A stretch of 64,000 nt of DNA from Pseudoxanthomonas sp. CF385 (GTDB taxonomy: Bacteria; Pseudomonadota; Gammaproteobacteria; Xanthomonadales; Xanthomonadaceae), in the NCBI RefSeq assembly GCF_900104255.1, contig NZ_FNKZ01000001.1:1-64000 (forward strand), written 5' to 3'. The notes below the pieces were generated by a model. That model saw nothing but the letters and a program-made list of their open reading frames with translations, was not told the origin of the DNA and ran no database searches. The position numbers were made by a program, and so were the translations under genes. This document shows, piece by piece, positions 24,300-34,163 of the stretch (positions are counted from its first letter, which is position 1; every line of letters begins with the position of its first letter).

Positions 24300-24425
24300 T
24301 TCGGGCGCAGGTAGGCTGTGCGCATCCGGCCTTCGGGCCGGAGATGTGCCACAACACTTCGTCCTCCGGCTTCGGCCGGATTTCAGGGGACCCGCGGCGT
24401 CGCAAGACACCGGGTCCCCTTTTTT
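24300..24425 (+). ncRNA. Candidate structured small RNA or 3' UTR after pyrF
   Basis: Three stable hairpins follow pyrF. The first is CATCCGGCC-TTCG-GGCCGG..ATG (about 24323-24345). The second is CCGGC-TTCG-GCCGG at 24366-24379, a perfect tetraloop. The third is the terminator at 24386. The preceding 40 bases are unusually AT-rich (TTTATACAAAGTTATTTC) and could be a promoter. It may be a free small RNA, an RNA cut from the pyrF message, or only a complex terminator. Confidence 0.4.
24386..24425 (+). terminator. Intrinsic terminator after pyrF
   Basis: Stem GGGGACCCG / CGGGTCCCC with a 16-base loop, followed by TTTTTT. Very stable. Confidence 0.88.
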
Positions 24426-24513
24426 ATGGCCGATCGTCGGCAACTTGCGACGGCGATGCTTGCCGCCCCGCCCCGCCAGCCTTGAAGATGCGGGGCGACT
24501 GGGGAGTCACCGC

Positions 24514-25446
24514 ATGAAGCCGAAGCCGTCCGCGTCCGTCCTGCGCGTGCTGGCAGCCCTTGGGCTGTCACTCGTCCTGCTGGCCGGCTGCAAGAAGCGC
24601 GAACCCGAGGAACTCGCCGGCGCCGCCAGCGAGCCCGCGGCCGCCGTGCGCCAGCTCGCCTCGCACCTGCAGCGCAACGACCTGGTCGCCTTCGCCCGCG
24701 ACGCCGTGCCGCCCGACCTGCATGCGCGCCTGGAAGCGGCGTGGCGCCAGGACGGGGCGCGCTGGCCGCTCACCGAGTTGCCGCTGGAGGACAAGCTGGT
24801 GCCGATGCTGGCCGCGCTGTCGGCGAAGGACGCCGAACGGACCCTGCAGCGCAGCTTCGACCGCCAGTTCGCCCGCCAGGACCGCGACCTGCGCGAAGCC
24901 GCGCGCACACTGGGCCTGTTCGGCGTGCAGTACGTGAAGAACGAGGGCGACTACACGCAGGAAGAACGCGACCACTACGCCCAGGTCATCGCCGCCCTGG
25001 GCGACTGGGCGCAGCAGGCGCCGCTCGGCGATCCGGCACTGGCCCGCGCCACCCTGGCCAAGCTCGGCCCCGCCGCCCGACGCAGCGGCCTGGCCACCGA
25101 CGAGGCGCTCGGGCAGGCCGGCATGCAGGGCAGCCTGCACCGGCTGACGCCGCTCTTCATCGAAACGAAGGCCACCTTCGCCCGCTACGGGCTGCCGCTG
25201 GACACGACCTTCGCCGACCTGCGCACCGGCCTGGTCCAGCAGAAGGGCGATACGGCCACCGTCCGCATCCATTACCCCCTGGGCGAGCACGAGATCGACA
25301 CCGTGGTCAGCCTGGAACGCCGGGGCAAGCACTGGTACCTGACCGACTCCTTGCGGCACGCCGAAGAAGTGCTGGCGGCCGTGCAGGCCGACGTGGAGGC
25401 CGAGCCGGCGAAGACAACGTCCGAGGGCGACCCCGAGACGCCATGA
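24514..25446 (+). CDS. Lipoprotein of unknown function
   Basis: 310 residues. ATG 24514 follows GGGGAG and starts a lipoprotein signal ending LLAGC (Cys26 or so). The mature protein is mostly helical and charged. The C-terminal 80 residues look beta-rich (TATVRIHYPLGEHEIDTVVSLERRGKHWYLTD), like small ligand-binding or SnoaL-like folds. I do not recognise a family. The stop overlaps the start of the next gene (ATGA), so the two are coupled. Predicted at the outer or inner membrane, facing the periplasm. Confidence 0.7.
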   Translation: MKPKPSASVLRVLAALGLSLVLLAGCKKREPEELAGAASEPAAAVRQLASHLQRNDLVAFARDAVPPDLHARLEAAWRQDGARWPLTELPLEDKLVPMLAALSAKDAERTLQRSFDRQFARQDRDLREAARTLGLFGVQYVKNEGDYTQEERDHYAQVIAALGDWAQQAPLGDPALARATLAKLGPAARRSGLATDEALGQAGMQGSLHRLTPLFIETKATFARYGLPLDTTFADLRTGLVQQKGDTATVRIHYPLGEHEIDTVVSLERRGKHWYLTDSLRHAEEVLAAVQADVEAEPAKTTSEGDPETP

Positions 25447-25823
25447 GACACGGCGCGCACCCCGCGATCCGTCGGACACTGTTGGTCGTCATGTCCACCG
25501 CCTTGGCGACGACTGCGCAGGCCCATCCCGGGGGCCTGAACGACGAGGGCTGCCATAACAACCGCAAGACCGGCGAGTACCACTGCCACCGCGGCGCCCC
25601 CTCCCACACCGCCACGCCGGCGCGTCCGCAGGATGACGAGCCCGCCCTGCTTGCACCGAAAGGTCCAGCGCGAACGGAATCTCCGCTTGGCCGGCCTTTC
25701 CGCAACTGCGCCGAGGCGCGCGCGCATGGCGCGGCTCCAGTGCGGCGAGGCGACCCGGGCTACGGGCCCCATCTGGACCGTGACAACGACGGCGTAGGCT
25801 GCGAACCCTACCGGGGCCGCTAA
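25443..25823 (+). CDS. Exported YHYH-like and Excalibur-domain protein
   Basis: 126 residues. A signal peptide ends at TTAQA. Residues 28-50 (HPGGLNDEGCHNNRKTGEYHCHR) match the YHYH-type motif, rich in His and Cys and probably metal binding. The C-terminus (FRNCAEARAHG..DPGYGPHLDRDNDGVGCE) is an Excalibur domain, a calcium-binding module with a DxDxDG loop and a paired Cys. In other bacteria these modules sit on secreted nucleases or wall proteins; here no catalytic domain remains. Coupled to the upstream lipoprotein by ATGA. Confidence 0.82.
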   Translation: MRHGAHPAIRRTLLVVMSTALATTAQAHPGGLNDEGCHNNRKTGEYHCHRGAPSHTATPARPQDDEPALLAPKGPARTESPLGRPFRNCAEARAHGAAPVRRGDPGYGPHLDRDNDGVGCEPYRGR

Positions 25824-25952
25824 ATCCCGCCCGATCAAGCACTTGGCCCGCGGGCGATGCTGTTCGCCCGTCGCGGCAGGCGGACAACGGGCGGGCGCTG
25901 GCGTCTGTAACCGCTTTCCAGCCGCCCACGGCCGTGCGCCATAATGCGGCCG

Positions 25953-28616
25953 ATGCCTGAACAAGATCCCCTGCCGTTCCCGGACGCTTCCGCGTCGACG
26001 CCCCCGGAGAAGAAGCCGGTCGTCGAGCCTGCGCTCGCCTCCGGAACGACGGCCGACGATGATGCGCCGCTGACCGCCGGCGCCCCGATGACGCCGCCGC
26101 CGCCCCCGCGCCAGGCCAAGCGCCCGCTGTGGGCGCGGCTGCTGAGCCGCTTGGCCGATCCGTGGCTGGCGCTCTCGATCGAGCCGGGTACACCCGGCGA
26201 ACTGCTGGATACCCGTCCGATCTGCTACGTGCTGGAAGACTACGGCCTCTCCAATGCGCTGATCCTGGACCGGGCCTGCCGCGACGCGGGCCTGCCCTCG
26301 CCGCTGCTGCCGCTGCCCGTGCCCGGCAATCCGCTCGGCCGGAAGCGTGCGTACGTGGCGCTGTCGCGCCGCAACGCCAGCACGCTGATCCCCGACCAGG
26401 TCAGCGCCAAGACCCACTCCGGCTCCCTCGCCAAGCTGCTGCAGGCGCATCGCGCCCATCCGGACCTGGACGTGCAGCTGGTGCCGGTCTCGATCTTCGT
26501 CGGCCGCGCGCCGGACAAGCAGAGCGGCTGGTTCTCGGTGCTGTTCTCGGAGAACTGGGCCATCGTCGGCCGCTTCCGCCGCCTGCTGGCCATCCTGCTC
26601 AACGGTCGCGGCACCATCGTGCGCTTCGCGCCGCCGGTGTCGCTGCGGAACACCGTCGACGAGGGCCTCGAGCCCGAACGCACGGTGCGCAAGCTGTCGC
26701 GCGTGCTCCGCACGCACTTCCACCGCATCCGCGAAGCCATCATCGGCCCCGACCTGTCCACCCGCCGCCTGCTGGTGGACCAGGTGCTGGCCGCCGAGCC
26801 GGTGAAGGAAGCCATCGCCGAGCAGGCCAAGCGCGACAAGTCCAAGCCCGAGGACGCGTGGAAGAAGGCGCACGCCTACGCATGGGAAATCGCGGCGGAC
26901 TATTCCAATCCGGTGGTGCGCTCGGCCAGCTTCCTGCTGAGCCACGTGTGGAACCAGATCTACGACGGCGTGCTGGTCCATCACCTGGACAAGTTCAAGC
27001 AGGCCGCACCCGGCCATGAAGTGGTCTACGTGCCCTGCCACCGCAGCCACATGGACTACCTGCTGCTCTCGTACCTGCTGTACGAACGCGGCATCGTGCC
27101 GCCGCACATCGCGGCCGGCATCAACCTCAACCTGCCGGTGGTGGGCACGCTGCTGCGCAAGGGCGGTGCGTTCTTCATGCGCCGCAGCTTCCGCGGCAAC
27201 CCGCTGTATTCGGCGGTGTTCACCGAGTACGTCGCGCAGCTGGTCTCGGGCGGCTACTCGCTGGAGTACTTCATCGAAGGCGGTCGTTCGCGCACGGGCC
27301 GCCTGCTGGCGCCCAAGGGCGGCATGATCTCGATGACGGTGCGCGCCTTCCTCCGCCAGCCGCGCAAGCCGGTGCTGTTCCAGCCCGTCTACATCGGCTA
27401 CGAGAAGCTGCTGGAAGGCACGAGTTACCTGGACGAACTGAGCGGCCGGCCGAAGGAGAAGGAATCCATCTGGGCCGTGCTGTGGGGCATCCCGAAGGTG
27501 CTGCGGCAGAACTACGGCCAGGTGGTGGTGAACTTCGGCGAGCCGATCCTGCTCAACGATGCGCTGGCCACGCACGCGCCCGAGTGGGACGGGCAGCCGG
27601 TGGGCGAGGAAGAGAAGCCGGCCTGGCTCTCGGACACCGTCGACGCGCTGGCCCAGCAGATCCACGTCAACATCAACCGCGCCGCGGACGTGAACCCGAT
27701 CAACCTGCTCGCGCTGGCGCTGCTGTCCACGCCGAAGCATGCGATGGGCGAAACCGACCTGATCGCGCAGATCGAACTCTCGAAGACGCTGCTCGCCGAG
27801 CTGCCCTACTCGGACCGCGTGACCGTCACCCCGCATTCGCCGGAACGGATCATCGCGCACGCCGAGGAGATCAACATGCTGCAGCGGATCAAGCATCCGC
27901 TGGGCGACGTGCTGAGCGTGGACGGCGACACCGCCGTGCTGCTCAGCTACTACCGCAACAACGTGATCCACCTGTTCACGGCATCATCGTGGATCGCCTG
28001 CTGTTTCCAGAACAACCGCCGCATGAGCCGTGCCGGCGTGCTGCGTCTGGGCCGCACGCTGTACCCGTTCCTGCAGGAAGAACTGTTCCTGCCGTGGAGC
28101 GAGGACGAATTCGCCGAACGCATGGAGCGCACCATCGAGGTGTTCATCCGCGAAGGCCTGCTGCAACAGGTCAACGAGGACGACGGCGGCATCCTGGCGC
28201 GCAGCGCCGGCCAGACCGACGAAGTGTTCCGCCTGCGCGCGATCGGGCATTCGCTGCAGCAGGCGTTCGAGCGTTACTACATCGCCATCTCGGTGCTGGT
28301 GAAGAACGGCCCCGGCACGCTGGGCGCGGCCGAACTCGAGAGCCTGTGCCAGCAGGCCGCGCAGCGCCTCAGCCTGCTGTACGCGCCGGCCGCGCCGGAA
28401 TTCTTCGACAAGAGCCTGTTCCGCAGCTTCATCCAGAAACTGCGCGAACTGAAGCTGGTGTGGCCGGACGAGAACAGCAAGCTGCTGTTCGACGACCGCC
28501 TGGACGCCTGGGCGCGAGACGCCAAGGCGATCCTGGGCCGCGAACTGCGCCACACCATCGAGAAGGTCAGCCCCGAGGCCGCGCGCCCGGCCGAGCCCGT
28601 GCCGACGCAGGACTGA
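25953..28616 (+). CDS. plsB: Glycerol-3-phosphate 1-O-acyltransferase
   Basis: 887 residues from MPEQDPLPFP (a second ATG three codons upstream is possible). It adds the first acyl chain to glycerol 3-phosphate in phospholipid synthesis at the inner membrane. The acyltransferase blocks are HRSHMD (near residue 362), FFMRRSFRGN, EGGRSRTG (near 442) and PVYIGYEKL. The length agrees with the large PlsB form (E. coli 807) plus a Pro-rich N-terminal extension of about 60 residues. Convergent with the GNAT gene, six bases apart. Confidence 0.95.
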   Translation: MPEQDPLPFPDASASTPPEKKPVVEPALASGTTADDDAPLTAGAPMTPPPPPRQAKRPLWARLLSRLADPWLALSIEPGTPGELLDTRPICYVLEDYGLSNALILDRACRDAGLPSPLLPLPVPGNPLGRKRAYVALSRRNASTLIPDQVSAKTHSGSLAKLLQAHRAHPDLDVQLVPVSIFVGRAPDKQSGWFSVLFSENWAIVGRFRRLLAILLNGRGTIVRFAPPVSLRNTVDEGLEPERTVRKLSRVLRTHFHRIREAIIGPDLSTRRLLVDQVLAAEPVKEAIAEQAKRDKSKPEDAWKKAHAYAWEIAADYSNPVVRSASFLLSHVWNQIYDGVLVHHLDKFKQAAPGHEVVYVPCHRSHMDYLLLSYLLYERGIVPPHIAAGINLNLPVVGTLLRKGGAFFMRRSFRGNPLYSAVFTEYVAQLVSGGYSLEYFIEGGRSRTGRLLAPKGGMISMTVRAFLRQPRKPVLFQPVYIGYEKLLEGTSYLDELSGRPKEKESIWAVLWGIPKVLRQNYGQVVVNFGEPILLNDALATHAPEWDGQPVGEEEKPAWLSDTVDALAQQIHVNINRAADVNPINLLALALLSTPKHAMGETDLIAQIELSKTLLAELPYSDRVTVTPHSPERIIAHAEEINMLQRIKHPLGDVLSVDGDTAVLLSYYRNNVIHLFTASSWIACCFQNNRRMSRAGVLRLGRTLYPFLQEELFLPWSEDEFAERMERTIEVFIREGLLQQVNEDDGGILARSAGQTDEVFRLRAIGHSLQQAFERYYIAISVLVKNGPGTLGAAELESLCQQAAQRLSLLYAPAAPEFFDKSLFRSFIQKLRELKLVWPDENSKLLFDDRLDAWARDAKAILGRELRHTIEKVSPEAARPAEPVPTQD

Positions 28617-28622
28617 CGCGCG

Positions 28623-29342
28623 TCAGTAGCCGAGGTTGAAGCTGCGCGTCAGCCACGCTTTCGCGGGCAGCGCGCGCGACGGATCCCGGACGAGGCGATG
28701 CAGCGGCGAACCGCACTCGGACAGGTGCGGTTCGTCGTCCAGCACGAGCACCATGCGCAGCAGGTCCACCCCGCCCGGCAGGATCGCCGGCGGCAGGTAC
28801 TCGCGGAAGCCGTAGTGCTCGAAGACATCGTGCAGGAAGGGTTCGCAGGCCAGCAGGCAGAACTGGATCCGCGACTCCTGCGCCCAACGGTAGGCGTCCT
28901 CCAGCAGCCGGTCCACGACGGGCTTGCTGCGCTGGTCCGCCTGGACGGCGAAGCGCGTGCCCACGGCGACCTGCGACAGCGGCCAGGTGCGTGCGAACGC
29001 GTCGATCTGGAACAGGCTGCCGTACTCCACCTGCACGGCGAGCGGCGAGAAGTCGTGCAGCCGCAGCGTGGCGATCGAATGGGCGCCCTTCTCCACCGAG
29101 AGGGTCGTGCCGCAGACGTCGAGGCCGTCGGTGACGCGCTTGCTGCGGTCGCCGGCCTGGCCCTGTTCGTGGAAGTACACCTCGCGTCGCAGGCGCGGCA
29201 CATCACCCAGCGGGTCGCCCGGTGCGATCCGCCGCACACGCAGGCCCAGTCCTGCCGTCGCCTCCTCGGCCGAACCCGTGGCGGCCAGCGCTTCGCGCAG
29301 GCGCGGATCCATGCGGTGACTGAAGGGTTTGTCCTGCTCCAT
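28623..29342 (-). CDS. GNAT-fold N-acyltransferase (PEP-CTERM/autoinducer-synthase-like)
   Basis: 239 residues. The pattern RREVYFHEQGQAGDRSKRVTDGLD, then SIATLRLHDFSPLAVQVEYG, then CLLACEPFLHDVFEHYGFREY resembles the acyltransferases that share the LuxI/FeeM fold and are annotated as PEP-CTERM/exosortase-associated. These make N-acyl amino acids or related signals from acyl carriers. No exosortase or LuxR gene is in the window. The substrate is unknown. A palindrome GTAGGGGaaaCCCCCAC lies about 90 bases upstream. Confidence 0.65.
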   Translation of the reverse strand: MEQDKPFSHRMDPRLREALAATGSAEEATAGLGLRVRRIAPGDPLGDVPRLRREVYFHEQGQAGDRSKRVTDGLDVCGTTLSVEKGAHSIATLRLHDFSPLAVQVEYGSLFQIDAFARTWPLSQVAVGTRFAVQADQRSKPVVDRLLEDAYRWAQESRIQFCLLACEPFLHDVFEHYGFREYLPPAILPGGVDLLRMVLVLDDEPHLSECGSPLHRLVRDPSRALPAKAWLTRSFNLGY

Positions 29343-29628
29343 GCCGCTCCCTCGCCACGGCGCGTGGGGCGCGCATGGCTTGTCGTTGGGAACCGTGGCG
29401 CCGGCAGGACGGCATACGGGTCGTGGGTCGTAGGGGAAACCCCCACATCCGGTACTGAAGCAAGCATCGGGCCAACTGTGAGCAGACCGCGTCCACGCCG
29501 CTGCGACGGCGCGTCACGCCCGGTTTTCAGTCACTTGGCGGGAACCACATGCGGATGCGTCCCGCCATGGATGGCCATGGGTGACGCCCCGCGTCAGATT
29601 CGGCCGGCACGGGTGCCGGCGGCGGGGG
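29343..29628. other. Gene-poor region upstream of the GNAT gene
   Basis: 286 bases without a supported gene. It should carry the promoter of the minus-strand GNAT gene. At 29430-29446 the sequence GTAGGGG-AAA-CCCCCAC is an imperfect palindrome, a candidate operator. The remainder shows no tRNA or clear terminator. Confidence 0.4.
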
Positions 29629-29835
29629 TCAGGCGGGCTCGTCCGGAATCAGCGCGCTCTCGAGCCGTGCGATGCAGTCCTTCAGCCACAGCTTGCGCTT
29701 CTTCAGGCGCTTGATGGCCACCTCATCGGCGTCGGCGTCGTCCACCAGCTTCGCGATGGCCTCGTCGAGGTCCCGATGCTCCACGCGGAGTTCGGCGATC
29801 TTCTGGGCGACATCGGAGGGGTTGCTGGCTTCCAT
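29629..29835 (-). CDS. YdcH-like small protein (DUF465)
   Basis: 68 residues, highly charged and almost entirely helical. The core [42 protein letters not shown] is the DUF465 helical hairpin with its Lys/Arg-rich second helix. The E. coli member is YdcH; function unknown. The gene is divergent from ttcA, 58 bases away. Confidence 0.87.
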   Translation of the reverse strand: MEASNPSDVAQKIAELRVEHRDLDEAIAKLVDDADADEVAIKRLKKRKLWLKDCIARLESALIPDEPA

Positions 29836-29893
29836 TCGGCGAGCGTACACCGGCCGCGCTGAGCCCGTCACCGCGCCCCGGTACAATGTTGCC

Positions 29894-30805
<912 letters not shown>

Positions 30806-30870
30806 CCCCACCCGTTCCGTTCCCTCCGTCCTGCACGGGCGGAGCGACCTTTCTTCATTTTGGATAGTCG

Positions 30871-31773
30871 ATGTTCTTCCGCAATCTCACGCTGTTCCGC
30901 TTCCCCACCGCCCTCGATTTCTCCCAGCTCGACGAGCTGCTCCCCGAAGCCGCGCTCAAACCGGTCGGCCCGCTGGAGCTGTCGTCGCGCGGCTTCATCT
31001 CGCCGTTCGGTCGCGGCGAAGCGGCACTGTCCCACCGCATCAACGACGCGATCTGGCTGAGCGTCGGCGGTGAGGACAAGATCCTGCCGGGCGCGGTGGT
31101 CAACGACCTGCTGCAGAAGAAGCTGCTCGAGATCGAAGAGAAGGAAGGCCGCAAGCCCGGCGGCAAGACCCGCAAGCGCTTGAAGGACGACCTGCTGCAC
31201 GAGCTGCTGCCGCGCGCCTTCGTCAAACCCTCGCGCACCGACGCGCTGATCGACCTGGAGCACGGCTTCATCGCCGTCGATGCATCCTCGCGCAAGACCG
31301 GCGAGAACGTGGTCTCGGAAGTGCGCCGCGCGCTGGGCAGCTTCCCCGCCCTGCCGCTCAATGCCGAAGTCGCGCCGCGCAACGTGCTGACCGGCTGGAT
31401 CGCCGGCGAACCGCTGCCGGAAGGCCTGTCGCTGGGCGAGGAGTGCGAGCTCAAGGACGCGATGGAAGGCGGCGCGGTGGTGAAGTGCCAGAACCAGGAA
31501 CTGCAGAGCGACGAGATCGCCAAGCACCTGGAAGCCGGCAAGCAGGTCACCAAGCTGGCGTTGGTGCTGGACGACCACGTGTCGTTCGTCCTCGGCGAAG
31601 ACCTGATCGTGCGCAAGCTGAAGTTCCTCGACGGCGCGGTCGACCAGTTGGAGAACACCGAGCACGACGACCTGCGCGCCGAGCTCGACGCCCGCTTCGC
31701 CCTGATGGCCGGCGAGCTGAAACGATTGTTCCTGGTGCTGGAACACGCACTGAAGCTCAGCAAGGCGGACTGA
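30871..31773 (+). CDS. rdgC: Recombination-associated protein RdgC
   Basis: 300 residues, the usual family size. RdgC binds double-stranded DNA as a ring dimer and limits RecA loading. The N-terminal MFFRNLTLFRF, the RGFISPFGRGE segment and the C-terminal FALMAGELKRLF are typical. Probably a single transcription unit with a promoter in the 65-base gap after ttcA. GC and codon use match the neighbours. Confidence 0.95.
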   Translation: MFFRNLTLFRFPTALDFSQLDELLPEAALKPVGPLELSSRGFISPFGRGEAALSHRINDAIWLSVGGEDKILPGAVVNDLLQKKLLEIEEKEGRKPGGKTRKRLKDDLLHELLPRAFVKPSRTDALIDLEHGFIAVDASSRKTGENVVSEVRRALGSFPALPLNAEVAPRNVLTGWIAGEPLPEGLSLGEECELKDAMEGGAVVKCQNQELQSDEIAKHLEAGKQVTKLALVLDDHVSFVLGEDLIVRKLKFLDGAVDQLENTEHDDLRAELDARFALMAGELKRLFLVLEHALKLSKAD

Positions 31774-31809
31774 ACCCCGCCCGCGCCACGTCGCGGCTAT
31801 GATGCGTCC

Positions 31810-32598
31810 ATGCCGTCCCTGCTCCATCGCCTGATCGCCCGCACGCCCCGCAGCGTCGAGCGCGACACGGTCACGCTGGCGCTCGACGATGGCCGGTCGC
31901 TGGAGGTGCAGCGCGTGCGCGACCCGCGCGCCAAGCGCCTGAAGCTGAGCGTCGACGAACGCGGGGCGCGGCTCACGCTGCCCTGGCGCGCCAGCCTGGT
32001 ATCGGGCGACCGCTTCCTGCAGCAACATCGGGACTGGCTGGCCGAGCAGCTCTCGCGATACGCGCCGGATGAAGAGATCGCCGCGCTTACGCCGGGCGTC
32101 ACCGCGACCCTGCCGTTGCGCGGCGACGATCTTCCGCTGCACTGGCACGAAGGGCGCTTCACCCGCATCACGCGACACGAGGACGGCATCCACGTCGCGC
32201 TGTCCGCACGCACCGGTGACGCCACGCTGCGCAAGACACTGCGTGCGTTCTACGAAGCCGAGGCGCGCGCCGACATCGGTCGCTGGCTGCCCGGCTATCT
32301 CGCCGGCCTGCCCCGCGCGCCGCGCCAGATCCGGCTGAAGGTGATGTCTTCGCAGTGGGGCTCGCTCGCACCCGACGGTACGCTCACCCTGGACCTGGCC
32401 CTGGTCCTCGGACGTCCCTCGGCGTTCGAGTACGTGCTGGTCCACGAGCTCTGCCATCTGCTGCAGGCCAATCACTCGCCCGCGTTCTGGCGGGAAGTGG
32501 AGGCGCGTTTCCCCGGGTGGCGGGATGAGCGCGCGTATTTCCACGCCGAAGGACGGCGCCTGAAGTCGCGCCTGCATCGGCTGTTGTCCGGCGACTGA
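31810..32598 (+). CDS. YgjP-like metallopeptidase (DUF45)
   Basis: 262 residues. The zinc motif HELCHLLQANHSPAFW (HExxH, third ligand His nine residues on) sits near residue 217. The SQWGSLAPDGTLTLDLALV segment before it is conserved in the family. E. coli YgjP has this architecture; substrate unknown. The N-terminal 90 residues are beta-rich with basic residues (RVRDPRAKRLKLSVDERG). Cytoplasmic, no signal peptide. Confidence 0.9.
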   Translation: MPSLLHRLIARTPRSVERDTVTLALDDGRSLEVQRVRDPRAKRLKLSVDERGARLTLPWRASLVSGDRFLQQHRDWLAEQLSRYAPDEEIAALTPGVTATLPLRGDDLPLHWHEGRFTRITRHEDGIHVALSARTGDATLRKTLRAFYEAEARADIGRWLPGYLAGLPRAPRQIRLKVMSSQWGSLAPDGTLTLDLALVLGRPSAFEYVLVHELCHLLQANHSPAFWREVEARFPGWRDERAYFHAEGRRLKSRLHRLLSGD

Positions 32599-32729
32599 CC
32601 GACGCGACACGACACGATGCGCTGTCCTGCGTGGCACGCGGGTCGCGAATGGAAAGGAGCCGGGAGCCCGGTGGCCCGCAAGGAACGGGGGCCACGCTCC
32701 CGGCGCCCGTCTCCCAACCGACGCTCTCC

Positions 32730-33317
32730 ATGTCACACGCCGCGCCTTCCGCCGAGCGTTCCCTCGACCGTGCCGCCCAGGCCGAATCCAGCGACGCCAC
32801 GCCGGCACTTACACCGTTCTCGCCGTGCGCAGCGCCGTCATCGGAGAACGCCACCACCATTGCGGCGCGACGGGCCTTGATGAGCCGCAAGGGACTGACG
32901 GTGGAGGAAGCGGCGCAGCGCGCGCATGCCCGCCGACGCGATGCCGGCACGTCGCGCCGCATGGGTCGCAACGACTGGCTGATGATCGCCGCCGCGGCAA
33001 GCGGCGGGTGGCTGGCCTGGCGGGGTAGCACCCTCTCGTCGCAGGCCCCGTTGCTGATCGGATACGCCCTGCTCGCCCTGGTGCTGGTGGCGCTGCTGGC
33101 CCGCGCGACGCGCACGCCTTCACGGTCGCCGCTCGACACGTTCTATCTGCCGGACGAAATGCCCGCCACCTCCGAGGACATCGCCCTGTTGCGGCGCCTT
33201 GCCGGCGAGGATGCGGAGCTGGAAGCCATCACGAACGCGTGGTGGCGCAGCATGGCGCCGATCCGCAAAGGCGACATCCGCCTGGCCCTGGAGCTGCGGC
33301 GCGCGAAGCGGGGTTGA
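32730..33317 (+). CDS. Two-pass membrane protein of unknown function
   Basis: 195 residues from MSHAAPSAER; an in-frame ATG 27 codons upstream with AAAGGAG next to it is a weaker choice. The first 60 residues are polar and low in complexity. A helix rich in Arg and Ala (EEAAQRAHARRRDAGTSRR) precedes two membrane segments (about 86-103 and 108-126). The C-terminal 65 residues are soluble and acidic. Family unknown. Convergent with the hydrolase gene. Confidence 0.55.
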   Translation: MSHAAPSAERSLDRAAQAESSDATPALTPFSPCAAPSSENATTIAARRALMSRKGLTVEEAAQRAHARRRDAGTSRRMGRNDWLMIAAAASGGWLAWRGSTLSSQAPLLIGYALLALVLVALLARATRTPSRSPLDTFYLPDEMPATSEDIALLRRLAGEDAELEAITNAWWRSMAPIRKGDIRLALELRRAKRG

Positions 33318-34163
33318 TCAACCGCGCAGGAAATCGCCGATCATGTCGGCGACCGCGGCAGGATCTTCCATGTGGAGATGGTGGATGCCGGCGATGACAT
33401 GCAGACGGCCGTCCGGCAGCAGCTGCGCGCGTTGCGTGCGCAGCGGCTCGGGGAAGTAGGCCTGCGGCGGATCGGCGTAGACCACCGTCGTGGGACAGGC
33501 GATGCCGGCAACGAGTCGCGCGAGCTGCGGCTCGCTCAGGCGCTGCGGCGTGGGCAGCGTGAGCCGGGGATCGCTGCTCCAGACATAACCGTCGTCCACC
33601 GCGCGCACGCCGCGCTCGACCAGCAGCCGTGCCGCGGCTTCGCTCAACTGATTGGCCTGCATGCGGGCACGCACCGGCGACGCGAGGTCGGCGAACACGC
33701 GCAGCTTCTTGCCCGGCAGCGCACGCGCCGCGGCGATGGCCTCGCGCCAGCGGTCGGCGGTGCGTTCGACGGTTTCCGCCAGCCCGCCCAGCGCTTCGAT
33801 CACCACCAGGCGCTGCACGCGCTCCGGCACCGAGGCCGCCACCAGGCTCGCGATGCCGGCGCCCATCGAGTGGCCCAGCAGCGAAAACGTCTCCCAGCCC
33901 AGCGCATCGGCGATGTCGAGCACGGCATTCACCGCCACACCGCTGGTGTATTCCGCACCGGGCGCGAGGTGGGCACTGGCGCCATGTCCCGGCAGGTCGG
34001 GTGCGACCAGCTGCACGCCCGCCAGATAGGGTGCCAGCGGGACGAAGCTCGCCGCATTGTCGAGCCAACCATGCAGCGCGATCACGCGCGTGCCCTCGCC
34101 CTCGCTGCGCAGGCCGGTGATGCGTCCCAGCGGGATCTGCAGCTCGAAGTCGCGCAGCATCAT
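33318..34163 (-). CDS. Alpha/beta hydrolase
   Basis: 281 residues. Nucleophile elbow GHSMGAG (Ser near 101), oxyanion HGWLDN, and catalytic His in GIHHLHMED near the end. The acid is probably the Asp in ADPPQAYF. The start overlaps the hemH stop, so it is coupled to hemH. Substrate unknown; the sequence looks like a small-ester or epoxide-type hydrolase. No cap insertion of lipase type is apparent. Confidence 0.88.
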   Translation of the reverse strand: MMLRDFELQIPLGRITGLRSEGEGTRVIALHGWLDNAASFVPLAPYLAGVQLVAPDLPGHGASAHLAPGAEYTSGVAVNAVLDIADALGWETFSLLGHSMGAGIASLVAASVPERVQRLVVIEALGGLAETVERTADRWREAIAAARALPGKKLRVFADLASPVRARMQANQLSEAAARLLVERGVRAVDDGYVWSSDPRLTLPTPQRLSEPQLARLVAGIACPTTVVYADPPQAYFPEPLRTQRAQLLPDGRLHVIAGIHHLHMEDPAAVADMIGDFLRG

